DNA of 59,837 nt from Alphaproteobacteria bacterium UBA6324 (GTDB lineage: Bacteria > Pseudomonadota > Alphaproteobacteria > CAAGCB01 > CAG-977): positions 1-59,837 of the forward strand of contig DJSW01000017.1 of NCBI GenBank assembly GCA_002439085.1. Direction: 5' to 3'. The position numbers and the translations under genes are program-made. This document shows positions 32,579 to 40,532 of this stretch, piece after piece (the stretch's first letter is position 1; every line of letters begins with the position of its first letter). Below the pieces are notes generated by a model, which was not told the DNA's origin, did not search any database, and worked only from the letters and a program-made list of their open reading frames with translations.

Positions 32579-33285
32579 GATTCATCCGATCCCTGCTGTT
32601 CAACATTTATTTTTTCTGCACGACTTTGTTTTTCTGCACGACGGGCGCGATCGCCGGCGTGTTTTCGATGCGCGCCTGCAGCCTGAACGCCCGCGGGTGG
32701 GGCAAAGCCCTGCTGTTCGGGATGCGGTGGCTGGCCGGCATTAAATGCGAAGTGCGCGGTTTGGAAAACCTGCCCGCGGACACGAACGCGTTCATCGTCG
32801 CGTCGAAACACCAATCGACGCTGGAAACGGTCGCTTTCCACGCGATTTTGAACCGCCCCGCCTATATTTTGAAAAAAGAGCTGCTGTACATCCCGCTGTT
32901 CGGGTGGAACCTGTCGCTGTCGGGATGCGTGGCGATCGACCGGTCGTCGGGCGCGAAAGCCATGCGATCCATTTTGAACGGCACGAAAAAACGGTTGGCG
33001 CAAAACCGCCCCGTCATCATCTTTCCGGAAGGCACGCGCACGCCCCCCGGCGCGACGGCGCATTACAATCCGGGGGTCGGGCTGTTGTATGAAAAATGCG
33101 GCGTCCCCGTCATTCCGGCCGCGCTGAATTCGGGGCTGTTCTGGCGCAAACGGTCGTTTATGAAAAATTCCGGCACGATCGTGATCGAATTTCTGCCCGC
33201 CATGCCCGAAGGGCTGGGATCGCGCGAATTCATCAAGGAATTGCAGGACAGGATCGAAACGGCCTGCCAAACGCTTAACAAATAA
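32575..33285 (+). CDS. plsC: 1-acyl-sn-glycerol-3-phosphate acyltransferase
   Basis: Adds the second acyl chain in phosphatidic-acid synthesis. The 236-residue protein has an N-terminal membrane helix (about 8-30), motif I SKHQSTLET with Glu instead of the usual Asp of HX4D, motif II around GCVAIDRSSGAKAMRS, motif III FPEGTRTPPGA, and motif IV GVPVIPAALNSG. The Glu variant also occurs in alphaproteobacterial relatives as far as I recall, so activity is expected. ATG 32575 overlaps the upstream stop. A strong terminator follows. Confidence 0.92.
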   Translation: MRFIRSLLFNIYFFCTTLFFCTTGAIAGVFSMRACSLNARGWGKALLFGMRWLAGIKCEVRGLENLPADTNAFIVASKHQSTLETVAFHAILNRPAYILKKELLYIPLFGWNLSLSGCVAIDRSSGAKAMRSILNGTKKRLAQNRPVIIFPEGTRTPPGATAHYNPGVGLLYEKCGVPVIPAALNSGLFWRKRSFMKNSGTIVIEFLPAMPEGLGSREFIKELQDRIETACQTLNK

Positions 33286-33287
33286 AG

Positions 33288-33320
33288 AAAAGCCCCCTTT
33301 GATCTTAAAGGGGGCTTTTT
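33288..33320. terminator. Bidirectional terminator
   Basis: AAAAGCCCCCTTT (33288-33300) and AAAGGGGGCTTTT (33307-33319) with T-runs on both sides; it ends the ftsE-plsC operon and the convergent flavin-reductase gene. Confidence 0.92.
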
Positions 33321-33330
33321 TCATTTTCTT

Positions 33331-34320
33331 TTACTTTTTAAACGGTTTGCGCGGCGCTTTGGCTTTGTCGAAAGCGGGCTTTTTGGCAAACGGTTTCTTG
33401 AACGACTTGCGCGGTTTGTCGAAATCGCGTTCCTCGCGGTCGAACCGGTCGGATTTGAACGGCTTTTTATCAAACTTGCGTTCAAAAGGTTCCCGTTTGT
33501 CGAACGTTTTTTCACCGCGCCGTTCAAAAGGTTTCCCGTCGCGTTTTTTAAACGGCTTCTTTTCAAACCCGTCTTCGCGTTTTTCAAAACGCTTTTCCGG
33601 TTTGCGGGAATCCTTTTTATAAATTTTACGAGGCGTTTCCTCTTCAACGGCGTCTTCACGTTCAGTCGTCTTTTCAGCCGCCTTGCGTTCCGTTTTCGCC
33701 AGTTGTTTTTTCAGCGCGCGGCGTTCGTGCTTGATTTCCGTGATGCGCTGCTTGCGGGATTTTTTCTTTTCAACGGAAAATCCGAAAGAACCGACCTTGC
33801 CGCCCAAAGCGTAATAACCGCCGTGGCAGAACGCGATCAGGCCGCTGTCCTCCAACCGGAATTTGCCGTCGGCGTCCAGATATTCGTCAGCAACGTCAAC
33901 CGCGACGATTTCCGCCAAGAACATATCGTGCGATCCCAGATGTTTGACCTCTGTCACGCGGCATTCCAAACTTAAAGGTGATTCCTCGATCAACGGGGCT
34001 TTGACGGCCGTCGCGGCGACGGGGGTCAATTCCGCTTCGGCGAATTTGTTGACGTCGCGGCCGGATTTGACGCCGCAAAAATCAGCGGCTTTCAACGTTT
34101 TCGCCGTCGTCAGGTTGATGACGAATTCCTTGTTTTCCGAAATCAGTTCGTGCGAATAACGCGACGGGCGAACGGAAATGTACGTCATCGCGGGTTCGGA
34201 ATTGACGATCCCCGTCCACGCGACCGTCAAAACGTTCGGTTTTTCCATCGTGCCGCAAGTGACCATAACCGGCGGCAAAGGATATAACATCGTTCCCGCT
34301 TTCCATGACGTTTTTGCCAT
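33331..34320 (-). CDS. Flavin-reductase-like protein with long basic tail
   Basis: Residues 1-183 form a flavin-reductase-like FMN-binding domain: YPLPPVMVTCGTMEKPNVLTVAW at the start, SVRPSRYSHELI, EFVINL, HDMFLAEIVAVDVADEYL, and CHGGYYALGGKVGSFGFSVEKK. Such domains bind FMN and reduce small substrates or flavin. Residues 184-329 are a disordered, highly charged tail: a Lys/Arg/Glu helix region (RKQRITEIKHERRALKKQLA), then repeats of short words such as KKPFKK, FDK, FER and FEKRE. The tail looks like an RNA- or polyanion-binding extension. AAGGAG precedes the ATG. No other gene is cotranscribed. Confidence 0.88.
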   Translation of the reverse strand: MAKTSWKAGTMLYPLPPVMVTCGTMEKPNVLTVAWTGIVNSEPAMTYISVRPSRYSHELISENKEFVINLTTAKTLKAADFCGVKSGRDVNKFAEAELTPVAATAVKAPLIEESPLSLECRVTEVKHLGSHDMFLAEIVAVDVADEYLDADGKFRLEDSGLIAFCHGGYYALGGKVGSFGFSVEKKKSRKQRITEIKHERRALKKQLAKTERKAAEKTTEREDAVEEETPRKIYKKDSRKPEKRFEKREDGFEKKPFKKRDGKPFERRGEKTFDKREPFERKFDKKPFKSDRFDREERDFDKPRKSFKKPFAKKPAFDKAKAPRKPFKK

Positions 34321-34434
34321 TTTAGAATCTCCTTTATAAAACCAAGGCGTTGATTATAGGCTTCTTTGAAAAAAACAAAAGGGCGTTTTGCAAATTTTTA
34401 TCACGCGGACGGGGACGTGTTTTCGACAAAAAAC

Positions 34435-34462
34435 TTGATTTTTCCGCAAAATATTCTATCAT
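34435..34462 (+). promoter_or_regulatory. Promoter of the phospholipase C-like gene
   Basis: TTGATT (34435-34440), 16 bases, TATCAT (34457-34462), 27 bases ahead of the ATG. Confidence 0.5.
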
Positions 34463-34488
34463 TCCTTTGTGAAATCAAGGAGAATCCC

Positions 34489-35613
34489 ATGCCCAGAGAT
34501 TTGACTCACGTCATTTTCGCCGAAGACATCCGCAAAAACCTGTCCGCCGAAGCGCAAAGGGACACGGGCGAAAACACCGCCGCGTTCCATATGGGCGCCA
34601 TCGCGCACGACGCTTTTCTGTACGGGTCGCAGCCCAAGCTGGCGACGAAACTGCACGGCGGACTGGGCGACGACACGCGCGCCGTCATGATCGAAATGAT
34701 GGACGATGTACGCGCGGAAAAGGATCCCGAAAAACAGGCGATGAAAAAATCGTTCGTCTATGGTTTCATGTCGCACGCGGCCGTGGATACGACGTTCCAC
34801 CCGTTCGTATATAGTGTTTCTGGCAGTCAGGTTCCCGAAAACAATCCCGACCAAAAGCACGTCGATCTGGCGAAAACGCGCCACCGTTACATCGAAACGT
34901 GGCTGGACGTGCATTTCCTGCGCGAAAAAGGATTGTCGCTGGACACGTTCAAACCGTTCAAACAGGTCGCGAACGACAAACGCACCAACGCCGTCGTTCC
35001 GTCCTTTTTCTGCGAAAACTATGAAAAAGCCTACGGTATTGATCAGGATCTGACGCCCGTTTTCAAAAACAGCATGAAAATACAACTGTTCATCGGCCGC
35101 GTAACGCAAAACCAGCCGCTGGGCAAAGCTTTGCGCGCGCTGGACAATGCGTTGGACGGGCGGCTGGGGCTGGCTGTTTCCGGTTTTTATCAGGCCGACC
35201 GCGCGATGCCGCCGGTTTTAAAGGATTTTGAATCCTACAAGCACCCCGTGACCGGTCGAAACGTCGTCCAAAGCCTGCGCGGATTGACGCGCGACGCCGT
35301 CGCGTTGGGAACGGTTTATATCGCTGCAGCTGAAAAATACATCAAGGACGGCGTCACAAAGGCGTTTTTAAAGGCCGTTCCGAATTGCAATCTGGACACG
35401 GGCGTTGAAAACACAAAACTGGCCGACATCAAGCTGGCCACCCCCGCCGACGTGGAAAAATTAAAGGGCGAAAAGATCAAAGCCTTTATGCGAAAAGGGT
35501 TCAAAGCTTTCCCGTGCGGGGCGCGCAATGCGGACACCGCCCGCCGCAAACAGGCGGACAACGCCGGAACAACGTTGGCGCAAGCGTTGAAAAAACGCCA
35601 GAATTTCCGCTGA
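34489..35613 (+). CDS. Zinc-dependent phospholipase C-like protein
   Basis: A 374-residue protein of the zinc-dependent phospholipase C / S1-P1-like family. Its early part has the usual spaced metal ligands: MPRDLTHVIFAEDIR, then FHMGAIAHDAFLYG, then FVYGFMSHAAVDTTFHPFVY and KTRHRYIETWLDVHF. No signal peptide is present, so it is probably cytosolic, unlike the secreted toxins that give the family its name. The C-terminal half (about 230-374) is helical and has no known domain. Substrate unknown. AAGGAG precedes ATG 34489; the open frame further upstream is ignored. Confidence 0.8.
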   Translation: MPRDLTHVIFAEDIRKNLSAEAQRDTGENTAAFHMGAIAHDAFLYGSQPKLATKLHGGLGDDTRAVMIEMMDDVRAEKDPEKQAMKKSFVYGFMSHAAVDTTFHPFVYSVSGSQVPENNPDQKHVDLAKTRHRYIETWLDVHFLREKGLSLDTFKPFKQVANDKRTNAVVPSFFCENYEKAYGIDQDLTPVFKNSMKIQLFIGRVTQNQPLGKALRALDNALDGRLGLAVSGFYQADRAMPPVLKDFESYKHPVTGRNVVQSLRGLTRDAVALGTVYIAAAEKYIKDGVTKAFLKAVPNCNLDTGVENTKLADIKLATPADVEKLKGEKIKAFMRKGFKAFPCGARNADTARRKQADNAGTTLAQALKKRQNFR

Positions 35614-35619
35614 TCCCGT

Positions 35620-36852
35620 TTAAAAGAACTGGTTTTCCGTATGCGCCGCCGCCAACAGGGCTTCGGCGTGTTCAACCGGCGTGTGAACGCGCAGGATATC
35701 GACCTTGTCCGCGATTTTCAGCGAAACGGCCAGCGTTTCGACATCTTTGCGCGCGGGCGGTTTCGGAGTGAAAATCTTCATGAACGATTTGCGGGAATGA
35801 CCGATCAGAATCCGCAATCCGAAACGGTGGAACCGTTCCAGATTCTGCAAAACCTGCAGCGACTGGCACGCCGTTTTGCCGAACCCGATTCCGGGGTCGA
35901 AAATCATATGACGCAGGTTCAGGCCGTTTTTCAAAAAAACGTCGATCTTGCGTTCCAGCCACTCTTCCAAAGCCGGAACCGTCCGCGCGGGCGGCAGGGA
36001 TTTGATATCCTCGTCATGCATGAAAACGCACGGCTTGTCCGGATGTTCGCGCGCCAAGGCCAGCATTTCCGGATCGCGGAATCCGTGGATGTCGTTTAAA
36101 ACGTCAAAGCCGTTTTCCAACGCTTTTTTCGCCGTTTCAAAATGATAGGTGTCGATGCTGAACCGCGCGGAAAAAGGCGTTTTTTTCCGGTTCGCCGTAT
36201 AGTCGAACACATCGGACAGGCGGCGCGATTCCTCGGCGGCGGAAACGGGCGCGGCGTCGGGGCGCGTCGATTCGGCGCCGACATCAATAAAGGCGACGTG
36301 CCGGCTTTCCCATTCCTCAGCATTTTTAACAAAAGCGTCGATCTTGTCGTTTTTGCCGCCGTCGGAAAACGAATCGGGCGTCACGTTCAAAATGCCCATC
36401 ATCGCCGGCTGATGCGTTTTGGAATACAGGTGTTCGGGCGCGACGGGTTTGAAAAACGACAGCGGGTCGAGGACGAACGACCGTTTCAGGCATTGTTTGT
36501 GCGGCACGGTCAATTCCGGCGTGTCGATGCGTTCGCCGTTGTGTTCGATGATGTCCAGATCAATCACGCGGGGCGACCACCGTTCGTGTTCTCCGCGTCC
36601 CATGTCCCGTTCGATTTTCTGCAATTCGCGCAGCAGGGAAAACGCGTCCCTGCCCGTTTCGATTTGAAAAACGCAATTCAGGTACGGTTTGTTCCAATCG
36701 TCCCGCGCCGTGTCGAACAGCAAAGCGGCCGGCGTTTCGTACAGCGGCGACACGCCCGTGACGGCGCAAATCCCCTTTAAACGTTCCAAAGCCGAAAGCA
36801 GATTGTTTTCGCGGCTGCCGTCGTTCGTTCCCGCGGCGATGTATGATGTCAT
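35620..36852 (-). CDS. folK-folP: FolK-FolP fusion (HPPK-DHPS)
   Basis: A 410-residue protein carrying two successive steps of folate synthesis. Residues 1-140 are 6-hydroxymethyl-dihydropterin pyrophosphokinase (AAGTNDGSRENNLLSAL, NCVFQIET, ERWSPRVIDLDII, where the usual form is RWGPRxLDLD, and VPHKQCLKRSFVLDPL). Residues 148-410 are dihydropteroate synthase (GILNVTPDSFSDGG, IDVGAESTRPDAAPVS, SIDTY, DIHGFRDPEML, DPGIGFGKT, GHSRKSF). The two are usually separate genes in bacteria; the fused order is known in eukaryotes and a few bacteria. The folB domain found in plant or fungal fusions is missing. DHPS is the sulfonamide target. Confidence 0.93.
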   Translation of the reverse strand: MTSYIAAGTNDGSRENNLLSALERLKGICAVTGVSPLYETPAALLFDTARDDWNKPYLNCVFQIETGRDAFSLLRELQKIERDMGRGEHERWSPRVIDLDIIEHNGERIDTPELTVPHKQCLKRSFVLDPLSFFKPVAPEHLYSKTHQPAMMGILNVTPDSFSDGGKNDKIDAFVKNAEEWESRHVAFIDVGAESTRPDAAPVSAAEESRRLSDVFDYTANRKKTPFSARFSIDTYHFETAKKALENGFDVLNDIHGFRDPEMLALAREHPDKPCVFMHDEDIKSLPPARTVPALEEWLERKIDVFLKNGLNLRHMIFDPGIGFGKTACQSLQVLQNLERFHRFGLRILIGHSRKSFMKIFTPKPPARKDVETLAVSLKIADKVDILRVHTPVEHAEALLAAAHTENQFF

Positions 36853-36972
36853 GGCAAAATCCTTTTTCCCCCGAATCTAAAAGGATTTGAAAAAAAGTCA
36901 AATCCGGTTTTTTGCTCTCGTCGTTTCCGGAAAAAGTATGATATAAAAAAATCAAAACCGCGCGGAGGATTC

Positions 36973-37530
36973 ATGCGATTTTTACTGATTTTGTCCCTGA
37001 TGTTGTGCGCGCCGTTTCCGGCGGCGGCCGTCAACGCGCTGGATCAGGGGCGGGGATGCGAAAAAAGGCTACTGTCCCTGATTGACGGGGCGCAAAGCAC
37101 GATCGACGCCGCCGTTTACGCCGTCAACCGCGAATCAATCGTCAACGCGCTGGTCAAAGCGCACGGCCGCGGCGTCGCCGTCCGCCTGCTGACCGACCGC
37201 GCGCAACTGGCCGCGGTGAAAGACACAAGCGTCATCGACCGGCTGGCGGCCGCGGGAATTGAGGTGCGCGCCCACACGTCCAAAGGATTGATGCACGCTA
37301 AAATCGCCGTGTTTGACGGAAAATCGGCGATCAGCGGTTCGTTCAACTGGACGGATTCGGCCGTCGAACGCAACAGCGAAGTGTGCAACCTGTTCATCGA
37401 CGCCCCCGACGACGCGGCGCAACACCAACGGCTGTTCGACAAACTGTGGCGGGAAAACAGCCGTGAAAAATCGGACAGGTGGCTGAAAATGCGCGGGCGG
37501 TGCGGCGACATCCCGCTGTTAAGGACGTGA
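36973..37530 (+). CDS. Secreted PLD-family nuclease (Nuc-like)
   Basis: A 185-residue protein with a signal peptide (MRFLLILSLMLCAPFPAAA) and a single HKD motif: HAKIAVFDGKSAISGSFNWT, with His and Lys plus the Asn about 17 residues on, then ERNSEV. One-motif members such as Nuc work as homodimers and cleave DNA or RNA without metal; others are phospholipases. The location would be periplasmic. It lies two bases upstream of hydE and is probably cotranscribed with it, though no functional link is known. Confidence 0.88.
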   Translation: MRFLLILSLMLCAPFPAAAVNALDQGRGCEKRLLSLIDGAQSTIDAAVYAVNRESIVNALVKAHGRGVAVRLLTDRAQLAAVKDTSVIDRLAAAGIEVRAHTSKGLMHAKIAVFDGKSAISGSFNWTDSAVERNSEVCNLFIDAPDDAAQHQRLFDKLWRENSREKSDRWLKMRGRCGDIPLLRT

Positions 37531-37532
37531 AA

Positions 37533-38576
37533 ATGGAAAAGTTGATTGAAAAAGCCGAAAAGACACATTCCCTGACCCGTGACGAGCTGGTCGCGTTGCT
37601 ACGATGCGACGATGAAACGGCGCGAAAGCTGTTCGCCGCCGCCGATCGGGTGCGCGCGGCGTTCGTCGGCGACGACGTGCAGCTGCGCGGGCTGATCGAA
37701 TTTTCAAACTATTGCCGCAACGACTGCCTTTATTGCGGCATCCGGCGCGGCAACCGGCAGGCGCGACGCTACCGGCTGGATCCGGAAATCATCATCGCGC
37801 ACGCGGCCGCCGCGGCAAAACTGGGATTCAAAACCGTCGTCATGCAATCGGGCGAGGATGTCTGGTACACCACCGACCGTTTGACGCGCATCATCCGCGC
37901 GATCAAAGACATGGACATGGCCGTCACGCTCAGCATCGGCGAAAAATCGTATGAGGAATACAAAGCCTGCCGCGACGCGGGGGCGGACAGATACTTGCTG
38001 CGCATCGAAACGACGGACAAAGATTTGTACCACCGCCTCGACCCCGGAATGAGCTGGGACAACCGCCGCCGCTGTCTGGTCGATTTAAAGCGGCTGGGGT
38101 ATGAACTGGGATCGGGTTCCATGGTCGGCCTGCCCGATCAAAGCATCGAATCCATCGCCGACGACATTTTGTTTTTCAAGGAAATCGGCGTCGATATGGC
38201 GGGCATCGGGCCGTTCATCCCGCACGAACAGACACCGCTGGCGAACGCGAAAGGACGCGAATTCGTCCTGTCGCTGAAAACAATGGCGTTGACGCGCCTG
38301 TTGCTGCCCGACATCAACATTCCCGCGACGACCGCGATGGAAACGCTGAACCCGAACGGACGGATCATCGCTTTGCAAAGCGGGGCGAACGTCGTCATGC
38401 CGAACGTGACGACCGGCGAATACCGGAAAATGTACGAACTCTACCCCGGAAAGATTTGCGTCAACGACACGCCCGTGCATTGCCGCACCTGCATCGAATC
38501 GAAAATCCGCGCGATCGGACGCACGATCGGCACGGGAAAGGGATTCCGCGGCGAATATTTGAAAAAGCGGCAGTAA
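37533..38576 (+). CDS. hydE: [FeFe]-hydrogenase maturase HydE (radical SAM)
   Basis: Radical SAM enzyme that helps to build the 2Fe subcluster of [FeFe] hydrogenase. The 347-residue protein has the cluster motif C-x3-C-x2-C (Cys61, Cys65, Cys68) in EFSNYCRNDCLYCGIRRGNR, and the family's ARRYRL, SGSMVGLP and MPNVTTGEYRKMYELYP stretches. Two more cysteines near the end (HCRTCIES) match the second-cluster region of HydE. The related PylB (methylornithine synthase) is an alternative, but the EFSNYC...YCGIRR form favours HydE. The start ATG 37533 has AAGGA upstream. hydF, hydG and the hydrogenase are not in the window. Confidence 0.9.
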   Translation: MEKLIEKAEKTHSLTRDELVALLRCDDETARKLFAAADRVRAAFVGDDVQLRGLIEFSNYCRNDCLYCGIRRGNRQARRYRLDPEIIIAHAAAAAKLGFKTVVMQSGEDVWYTTDRLTRIIRAIKDMDMAVTLSIGEKSYEEYKACRDAGADRYLLRIETTDKDLYHRLDPGMSWDNRRRCLVDLKRLGYELGSGSMVGLPDQSIESIADDILFFKEIGVDMAGIGPFIPHEQTPLANAKGREFVLSLKTMALTRLLLPDINIPATTAMETLNPNGRIIALQSGANVVMPNVTTGEYRKMYELYPGKICVNDTPVHCRTCIESKIRAIGRTIGTGKGFRGEYLKKRQ

Positions 38577-38587
38577 CGCCGCTTTTT

Positions 38588-39295
38588 TCATTTCTTCAAC
38601 CGTTTCAGCCGTTTTTTCATTTTAAAAACGAAATGCCGCCACCGGTCGGGAATCGTTTGCCTGACTTTAATGCCTTTGACGGCCGTGCGCAAGACACGGG
38701 CGTCATGCGGCGGGATCCCGCCGGCCTTTTTGTAATTAAACGACAGTTTCAGAATGTGTTCGCCGATCTTTTCCTCGCGCCGTTCGTCGGCGACCGCGAT
38801 GTACAGCAGGTCTATGTTTCTGTCCGAAAAACGGGCGGCGATTTTATCGTATCCTTTTTTCAACGTTTCCGCGTCCGTGGTTTCCGTGTTGGCGGGCGAT
38901 TCGACGTAAACGATCAAAATGTCCCTGAAACGATCGAGGTTGGCCATCAAACGGGCGATGCGCCGGTCGTATTTTGCCCTGATCGCCGGATATGCGTCGT
39001 CCAATGACACGCCATGCGGAAAGTCGTGATTGAACGTCAACCCGTTTTTCGTGTCCGTGTAAACATCGCAGGGATTGTGTTCGTCCCCGTTTTGTCCGCC
39101 CGTAAAAACCAAATCTTCTTTATTGATGAAATCCGCAAAACCGGATGTCAGGATATCGACGCGCCCCGAAAAATCCGTGCCGAACAACCAATCAAACGGG
39201 CAGGACGTGAATTGCAGGTTCATTTTGCGCAGCATTTGCGAACACAGGCAGGCCGCACCGATGCCGAAAACGAAATCATATTTCTTTTTCATCAT
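38588..39295 (-). CDS. DUF1796 putative papain-like cysteine peptidase
   Basis: A 235-residue protein of the DUF1796 family. It has the family signature near the N-terminus: FGIGAACLCSQMLRKMNLQ followed by TSCPFDWLFG, then LTFNHDFPHG with the possible catalytic His, and VYVESPANT. The family is predicted to have a papain-like fold with the first cysteine as nucleophile; enzymatic proof is lacking. It is often found in surface-polysaccharide loci. Here it lies 11 bases downstream of ispDF, on the same strand. ATG 39295 has AAAGG upstream. The last residues (KMKKRLKRLKK) are strongly basic. Confidence 0.82.
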   Translation of the reverse strand: MMKKKYDFVFGIGAACLCSQMLRKMNLQFTSCPFDWLFGTDFSGRVDILTSGFADFINKEDLVFTGGQNGDEHNPCDVYTDTKNGLTFNHDFPHGVSLDDAYPAIRAKYDRRIARLMANLDRFRDILIVYVESPANTETTDAETLKKGYDKIAARFSDRNIDLLYIAVADERREEKIGEHILKLSFNYKKAGGIPPHDARVLRTAVKGIKVRQTIPDRWRHFVFKMKKRLKRLKK

Positions 39296-39306
39296 ACCTT
39301 TTTCCT

Positions 39307-40467
39307 TTAGAACCGCACGGTCACGCACGCCTGCGCGGCGATGCCCTCTTTGCGGCCGGTGAAGCCCAACTTTTCCGTCGTCGTGGCCTTGACGCTGATT
39401 TTCGACGACGAAACGTCCAGCGCGGCAGCCAGCTTTTCCACCATGGGCAGGCGGTACGCGCCGATTTTCGGGCGTTCGCAGATGAACGTCACGTCGGCGT
39501 TCAGGATTTGACCGCCCAAACCGCGGATCAAATCGACGGCGTATTTCAAAAACGTCATCGAATCCGCGCCTTTCCAACGCATATCCGACGGCGGAAAGTG
39601 CAACCCGATGTCGCCCGACCCGATCGCGCCCAGCAAAGCGTCCGTCAGCGCGTGCAATCCGACATCGGCGTCGGAATGACCCTCCAGCCCGAAATCGTGC
39701 GGAACTTTGACGCCGCAAAGCGTGACGAAATTTCCGTCCGTGAATTTGTGTACGTCAAACCCCGTCGCGGTGCGCACATCGTCGCCGCGGCCGGCCAGCA
39801 TCGTTTCCGCGCGGATCAAATCGGCCTGCGTCGTGATTTTAAAGTTGTCCTCGCTGCCCGTCGTCAAAACAACGTCCATGCCCGCGTGTTCCGCGACGCA
39901 GGCGTCGTCCGTCAGCTCCATCCCTTTGACGGATTCGTGCGCCGCCAAAATTCCGGCGTAGGGAAAGCCCTGCGGCGTTTGCACGCGGTACAGCCCCGCG
40001 CGGTCAACCGTTTTGGTCACGACCGTCCTGCCGTTTTCCGTCGTGCCCGCCTTGATCGTGTCCGTGACGGGCAAAGCGGGAATCGCGCCCTGCCGTTCAT
40101 TGACGGCCGCGATGACGCGGTTGATGACGCCGAAATCGACGAACGGGCGCGCGCCGTCGTGAATCAAAACGATGTCGGGGGCTTCGTCTTTCAGGCTTTC
40201 CAGCCCCAGACGCACCGAATCCTGTCGGGTCGCGCCGCCGAAAACGGGCGGCAGGACGGGCAGGTTTTCCGCCGCGCATTTATACAACGCCATGTCGTCG
40301 GGGTGGATGACCGCGCGGACGGCCGACACCGCGGGGTGGGCGCAAAACACCGCCATCGTGCGGCGCAGCACCATATCCCGCCCGATTGTTCTGTACTGTT
40401 TGGGCATTTCGCCGCCGAAGCGGTGGCCTCTGCCCGCGGCGACGATGATAACGGCACACTTGACCAT
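39307..40467 (-). CDS. ispDF: IspD-IspF fusion of the MEP isoprenoid pathway
   Basis: Two enzymes of the non-mevalonate pathway in one 386-residue chain. IspD (about 1-225) couples CTP to methylerythritol phosphate: IIVAAGRGHRFGGEMPKQY, VLIHDGARPFV, TVDRAGLYRVQTPQGF. IspF (about 230-386) makes the cyclodiphosphate: TGFDVHKF with Asp and His zinc ligands, GLEGHSDADVGLHALTDALLGA, GDIGLHFPPSD, and SVKATTTEKLGFTGRKEGIA. The fusion is common in alphaproteobacteria. It is divergent from dusB, again a usual alphaproteobacterial arrangement. Confidence 0.97.
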   Translation of the reverse strand: MVKCAVIIVAAGRGHRFGGEMPKQYRTIGRDMVLRRTMAVFCAHPAVSAVRAVIHPDDMALYKCAAENLPVLPPVFGGATRQDSVRLGLESLKDEAPDIVLIHDGARPFVDFGVINRVIAAVNERQGAIPALPVTDTIKAGTTENGRTVVTKTVDRAGLYRVQTPQGFPYAGILAAHESVKGMELTDDACVAEHAGMDVVLTTGSEDNFKITTQADLIRAETMLAGRGDDVRTATGFDVHKFTDGNFVTLCGVKVPHDFGLEGHSDADVGLHALTDALLGAIGSGDIGLHFPPSDMRWKGADSMTFLKYAVDLIRGLGGQILNADVTFICERPKIGAYRLPMVEKLAAALDVSSSKISVKATTTEKLGFTGRKEGIAAQACVTVRF

Positions 40468-40532
40468 GAAAGGGACTCCCTGTTAAATTTCACAGCAGAT
40501 TAAAACAGTTTTTCGTTTTGGAAAAGAAGATA

